Of a stretch of 64,000 nt of DNA, positions 59,984 to 64,000 are shown in pieces; position 1 is the first letter of the stretch, and every line of letters starts with the position of its first letter. The translations under genes were made by a program, and so were the position numbers. The notes beneath the pieces are model-generated. The model was not told where the DNA came from. It made no database searches and saw nothing but the letters and a program-made list of their open reading frames with translations. Origin of the DNA: Apophysomyces variabilis (Eukaryota > Mucoromycota > Mucoromycetes > Mucorales > Mucoraceae); NCBI GenBank assembly GCA_002749535.1, contig MZZL01000403.1, positions 1-64,000 on the forward strand, given 5' to 3'.

Positions 59984-60659
59984 GTTGGCTGACCCATAAT
60001 TTCATTCCTATAATTATCTTCTTATTTGGCAGGAACATATGGACTTGTCATAGAACAAACGACTTGTGAAAAACGAAAAAAAAGAAGACCAATGTGTTAT
60101 AATGCATAGAACTACTTGTCTATTTTATTTTACTTTTTTTTCCATTTTACTATGTCCCCAGTTTGCCTTCTGTGTTACAAGGAGTCGTAGGAAGAGAAAG
60201 AAAACTAGTTTTAGAGATGCAAAACGAAATAAGGTTTTAACGTGATCGACTAGACTCACATGGGGAAGATTTGACAGGTTTGGAAATAGACCTTGAGTCT
60301 TCTTGTTCCGGACCACGAGAACAGAAAAGCGTATTTTACTTCTTCTGTCTCTTTCTTCTTCTTTACCCCCTTTTTCTTCTTATGCACCCCTTCTACGTTC
60401 TATTTCTCGAGCAAGAAAGGAGAACTTAAATAACAAAAAAAAAAAAAAAGAGAAAACATATCCAAAATAAAGAAAGACCTGCAGCATTAGAAAGTAAAGT
60501 ACAGGGGAAAATTCTGTTCCAATCAAAGGAGATCGCTTCAAGTTAGCGAAGATCCCCTTAACCAACAAGAACCGTTGATGATTTTGTGTATAAAAGATCA
60601 TGTATCAATTGCTAGACGGGGACCTTTTTTTTTTCTTTTTTCTTCTGCCTTGAATCACA
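59984..60659. other. Intergenic, no gene seen
   Basis: About 680 bases between the LRR gene and the Kre9-like gene, with pyrimidine tracts near 60340-60370 and a T tract just before the next start. No coding frame is supported. Confidence 0.4.
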
Positions 60660-61451
60660 ATGAAGATCTCTGCCGTCTTTTTCATCTCTCTACTCTTGTC
60701 TATTGCTTCTGCCCAAGAGGGACCGATCGTGTCCATCACATCACCTCTTGAAGGAACAAAGACTACAGCTGGACAGACTCTTATTCTCTCATGGATCAAT
60801 CCCAAAGTCCCTACCATTAGCCAGATCGTCTTGATGCGCGGTCCGCCCACAGCATTACAACCTGTCTCGGTCATCGCTCAGAATGTCAACGCTGCTGATG
60901 GTTCCTACTCCTGGAAAGTCCCCACAGATCTTCCTAGCGGCAACGACTGTACGTAATTTTTTCTTATTGTCCTTTTGCCTGCTGTTGTTTTGCTCGCGCA
61001 TTATTTTAACATTTGTGTTACCTTAGACGCTCTCGAATTTGGTACCTCGCCCCAACTAGCTTACACCGGACAGATCACCATCCAAGGAAGCGGTGCTCCA
61101 CCTAATGCTGCTCCCAACAATGCTTCTTCCGGATCTACCCCTACTCCTTCAAGCTCAGGTGGTGCTGCTGCTTCCACTCCCTCCGTCACTGCCTCTTCCT
61201 CTGGTGCAGCTTCTACTGGTCCTACTTCTGCGAATGCAGCTCCCACTTCCGATGCGGCAACACCATCCTCCTCTGCAGGCGCTGCTGCTAGCACCTCCAG
61301 TGCAGGTAGCAGTAACAGTGCTTCTCCCGCTGCTCCAGGAACCCCCAGTGCCTCTGCAAGCACTGGTACCTCGGATGCCTCGCGTCATATGGCAGGCAAA
61401 CTTCTCATTGCCGTTTCTGCTGCAGCCTTGGCCTTTGTCCACGTAATCTAA
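60660..61451 (+). CDS. Kre9/Knh1-like GPI-type cell wall protein
   Basis: Small secreted wall protein. Two exons: 60660-60948 and 61027-61451, phase consistent, 237 aa. Signal peptide MKISAVFFISLLLSIASAQ. The N-terminal domain fits the Ser-Thr-rich Kre9/Knh1-like family: VSITSPLEGTKTTAGQTLIL, then SWINP, a VNAADGSYSWKVP strand and GTSPQLAYTGQITI. A low-complexity Ser/Ala/Thr/Pro stretch of about 120 residues follows, probably O-mannosylated. It ends in a hydrophobic tail (LLIAVSAAALAFVHVI) after small residues, a GPI-anchor pattern. In yeast, Kre9 relatives support beta-1,6-glucan assembly; here the role is inferred. AATAAA at 61566-61571 is a likely polyadenylation signal. Confidence 0.88.
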
Positions 61452-62029
61452 TTGCCTTTTTTCCTTTTTTTCTACATGTTTGCGTAAAGTTTTTAATAGT
61501 ACAAGTATTCTCTTTCTATTTGCTCTTTGTTTTACATTCTGTGTTTTTTTGCTGCTACGCAAAAAAATAAAAGAGTAATAAATTTAGTAGATATCTATCT
61601 GACAACAACGAGTTGCCTAATATGCATATGATCTCCTTATTTTGTGTGTTCCCCTAATTCAAACATACATACCCTACAAACCAAGCCTTTCTGCTCGTTT
61701 AGAAGCGAACTGGCAAAAAGAAGTACATTAGCAAACGAGACTGTTATTTTCTGACTTATTCTTGCTGCAGCAGATAATTTCCTTGTATGAAAATGGAAGA
61801 AAGGTGTTAAAAGAAAGAAATTCATCAGATTTTCCGATTTCATTCGATACAATATAGAGTTCCCTTTCCGCTTCTCGCTATTCCATTTTCTAAGACTCTA
61901 ACCCAACTTTATACGTGCGTTTTCTACCAAGCCATAAGGGAAAGCAATGATCACTAAAGATGCTAGCAATACTGTCATGAGGTAGTATATTGGGTTTAGA
62001 TAAAGTGTCTCTTTATATTATGGAAAAGG
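61452..62029. other. Intergenic, no gene seen
   Basis: 3' region of the Kre9-like gene and AT-rich spacer before the retroelement relic. Confidence 0.4.
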
Positions 62030-63000
62030 CGTTCCTCAATACGAAATATCCTTCGGACGGCGTGGACAGTGGCATATCAAACAAAGTTGGACGTCGTTCT
62101 TGCTTCCGCAACCGAGGGTAACATAGCTGCCATCCCGAATACCCAGGCTCCTACGCTATCACGGCTCCAAACAGTGTCGGTTAACTGCAAGTCTCAGGGG
62201 AAAATGACACCAGTCATATCGGCGACAGTGGAAGCGTTGGTTAATGTTCGCAGGGACATAGCACGCATTTCGACAAGAGGAGGGGAATGGCACAATGCTA
62301 GCACCCCTCCCCTTTGACGAGGAAGGAATGGAGAGGATCTACTATGGTAGGAAAGCTTGGTCACTCTTGAGGAATGGATTCACGATTCATAAGAAAATAC
62401 CAACCGAATGTAAACAATGATCAATCTATGTCGACGCGTCAAACACGGGTGAGAAATCCACTCGACCATGTCCGGATAGCGTATTCTAGTAAACAAAAAT
62501 ATCAATACACGTGAGAGAACTGAAGTCGATACTATTTGCGTTGAAGCTACACCTAAAAAGCGCGAGAAACGAACACATACAATATCACCACAAATCTTTT
62601 AAGACATCCTAGGGAAATAGAAAGCATTCGAAAGGATCAGCTAAGCAGAAGGAATGGATACTCTCGTGAAATTGGTTTCCAATCATATAGCGCATATGGG
62701 GACACTACATAATCGATACATTTCTTCAACTGTGGCCAAAGAAGGGCCTATATCTATGTCTGGTATAGATGTGGTTGGGTGTCGTGCACTAGTTCTTGCG
62801 AGAAGTTCTGGTATCCGATAGTTTTGTGGACGGCCTACAGCTTCCCTAATCCTGATAACATAAATACGAAATGGACCTTGGCTGCTCGGATATTATCGCA
62901 TACTCTAGCAAAAAACTCGGCATAACCAGGCAGGTGCAAGAATTACAACAAAAAAAAGCTATATGAGTGAGCATGGTCAGCCAGAACACGATGGTGCTAG
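62030..63000 (+). mobile_element. Decayed retroelement (DIRS-like reverse transcriptase/RNase H)
   Basis: Translating with frameshifts gives the end of a reverse transcriptase and an RNase H in the order seen in DIRS-like (tyrosine recombinase) retroelements. The thumb helices appear at 62120-62290 (VEALVNVRRDIARI), followed by FDEEGMERIYYGRKAWSLL, then IYVDASNTG at about 62427-62453 (RNase H first Asp) and HVRELKSILFALKLHLKSA at about 62505-62565. At least three frame changes and several stops interrupt it, so it is dead. Termini were not found. Assignment to DIRS rather than another class rests on the RNase H wording. Confidence 0.5.
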
Positions 63001-64000
63001 TTGATGATTCTTCCGAAGCTTCCCAAAATCACTTTGTTTATCCAGGCACAACAGGAATCACGAAGCGAAGCAGCCGCCAAACGGTTGTTATTATGGATGG
63101 ACAAAGTGTTGGGTACTTCACCTTGTGTACATTTATTGACAAGTCGGAACAGTTATGGCACCCACTGCCTGCCCGGAAACAGCCTTTCTTGGCCTGCATC
63201 ATGGACACTGCAGGCCTTTTACCCACACTCTATTCGCTCCGCATCAGGGTTAAAAGCACTGCCATAAGAAATGTGCCAATTGGAGTGTAAACATGGGTAC
63301 CCGTTTGAAAATATTATTGCAAACTAGTAGAGCAGTAGATACCAGACGGATAAGATCACAGAGCCGAGTTTTTCTTTTTACTACCACACCTGAAGCTCGG
63401 TGGACCAATCAGGTTTGGAGTGGGAAACGACCTGGTATCCAAAGATTGACGAAATGGAGACGGAGGGTGTGGTATGGCTGACCTGATTGGTACCAGCAGC
63501 TCTTTCAATAGAGTTACTATTAGAAAATAGTAGAGGATATAGATAGAGTGCAGTTCCCTTTTCAGCAATATTAAAGCATAACTTGGGAAGTATCAAATCC
63601 TGTGTCTCCCTTTCCTGAGCTTTGGGTTTTTCTTATAAGATTTATCTTTTACAATCTCCTGTCTCGAAATATTTGTTGTTGCATTTTCCTTATATAGATC
63701 TTGTTGGCCGAGTAATGATTGTATTAAACAAGGAAACAGACAGAGTCCGGTTCCTGAAGTCATTCGATGCAACTCATCGCTTTAGGAAACATAAAGAATA
63801 TTATGGGCCGTATCCTAGAGTTCCAATGCAGACTGACTCTCCTCGAAGATTCTTCCAATAGTAAATATCAATTGGACAGGTTAAACCTGCTAGTTGGAGA
63901 AGATGCAGGATCTGCGGATTCTGTAACAGGTTTCTGTTCACAATTTGTAAACAGGAGCATCTTAGATAAATTAACGTTCCATCAAAAAGATCTACCTTGC
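63001..64000. other. Repeat-like decayed DNA to window end
   Basis: Higher-GC sequence than the genuine intergenic DNA, with open frames of 60-107 codons in several frames but no intact domain. It is probably more of the same decayed retroelement or of a second one. Confidence 0.35.

Noticed and set aside
61061..61562. Three Ala-, Leu- or Ser/Arg-rich frames over the Kre9-like gene
   Set aside because: Shadows of its Ser/Ala/Thr repeat region in other frames.

Overview
The window is nuclear DNA of a filamentous fungus, most likely an early-diverging one (Mucoromycota, Mucorales-like). The grounds are many GT-AG introns of about 45-110 nt, some genes with up to 12 exons, an APSES/MBF transcription factor, CHS7, a GPI-type polysaccharide deacetylase, a KAR9-GAS2 protein and fungal NBS1, LEO1 and PYC. 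No species can be named from sequence alone. Gene models were built by hand: each exon chain was tested for GT-AG (or GC-AG) ends and for continuous reading phase.

Layout. 0-12 kb holds a possible small gene, an MBF DNA-binding subunit with two MluI cell-cycle boxes upstream, elongin C, a dead Tc1/mariner element, a complex I ESSS subunit, NBS1 of the MRN complex, an unidentified gene and a SAM methyltransferase. 13-19 kb holds a FAM50/XAP5 protein, an unknown protein and a MATE transporter. 19-23 kb is gene-poor and contains a 230-base assembly gap. 23-29 kb holds the eIF2B alpha subunit and a KAR9-like spindle protein. 29-33.8 kb is another desert, upstream of pyruvate carboxylase (33.8-38 kb). 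LEO1, MRS2, a universal stress protein and CHS7 follow.

45-64 kb is the most unusual part. It holds an SPX domain fused to a SerB-type phosphoserine phosphatase, a SET methyltransferase carrying two GATA zinc fingers, a GPI-type polysaccharide deacetylase with a 498-base homopolymer in one intron, a tyrosine aminotransferase-like enzyme, a mucin-stalked LRR surface protein built of exact 72-nt repeat exons, and a Kre9/Knh1-like wall protein. The window ends in a decayed DIRS-like retroelement.

The genes do not form an obvious metabolic cluster; most are conserved housekeeping genes. CHS7, the deacetylase, the LRR protein and the Kre9-like protein all serve the cell wall or surface. The best candidate for new biology is the SPX-phosphoserine phosphatase, which would place a serine biosynthetic enzyme under a phosphate/inositol-pyrophosphate sensor.
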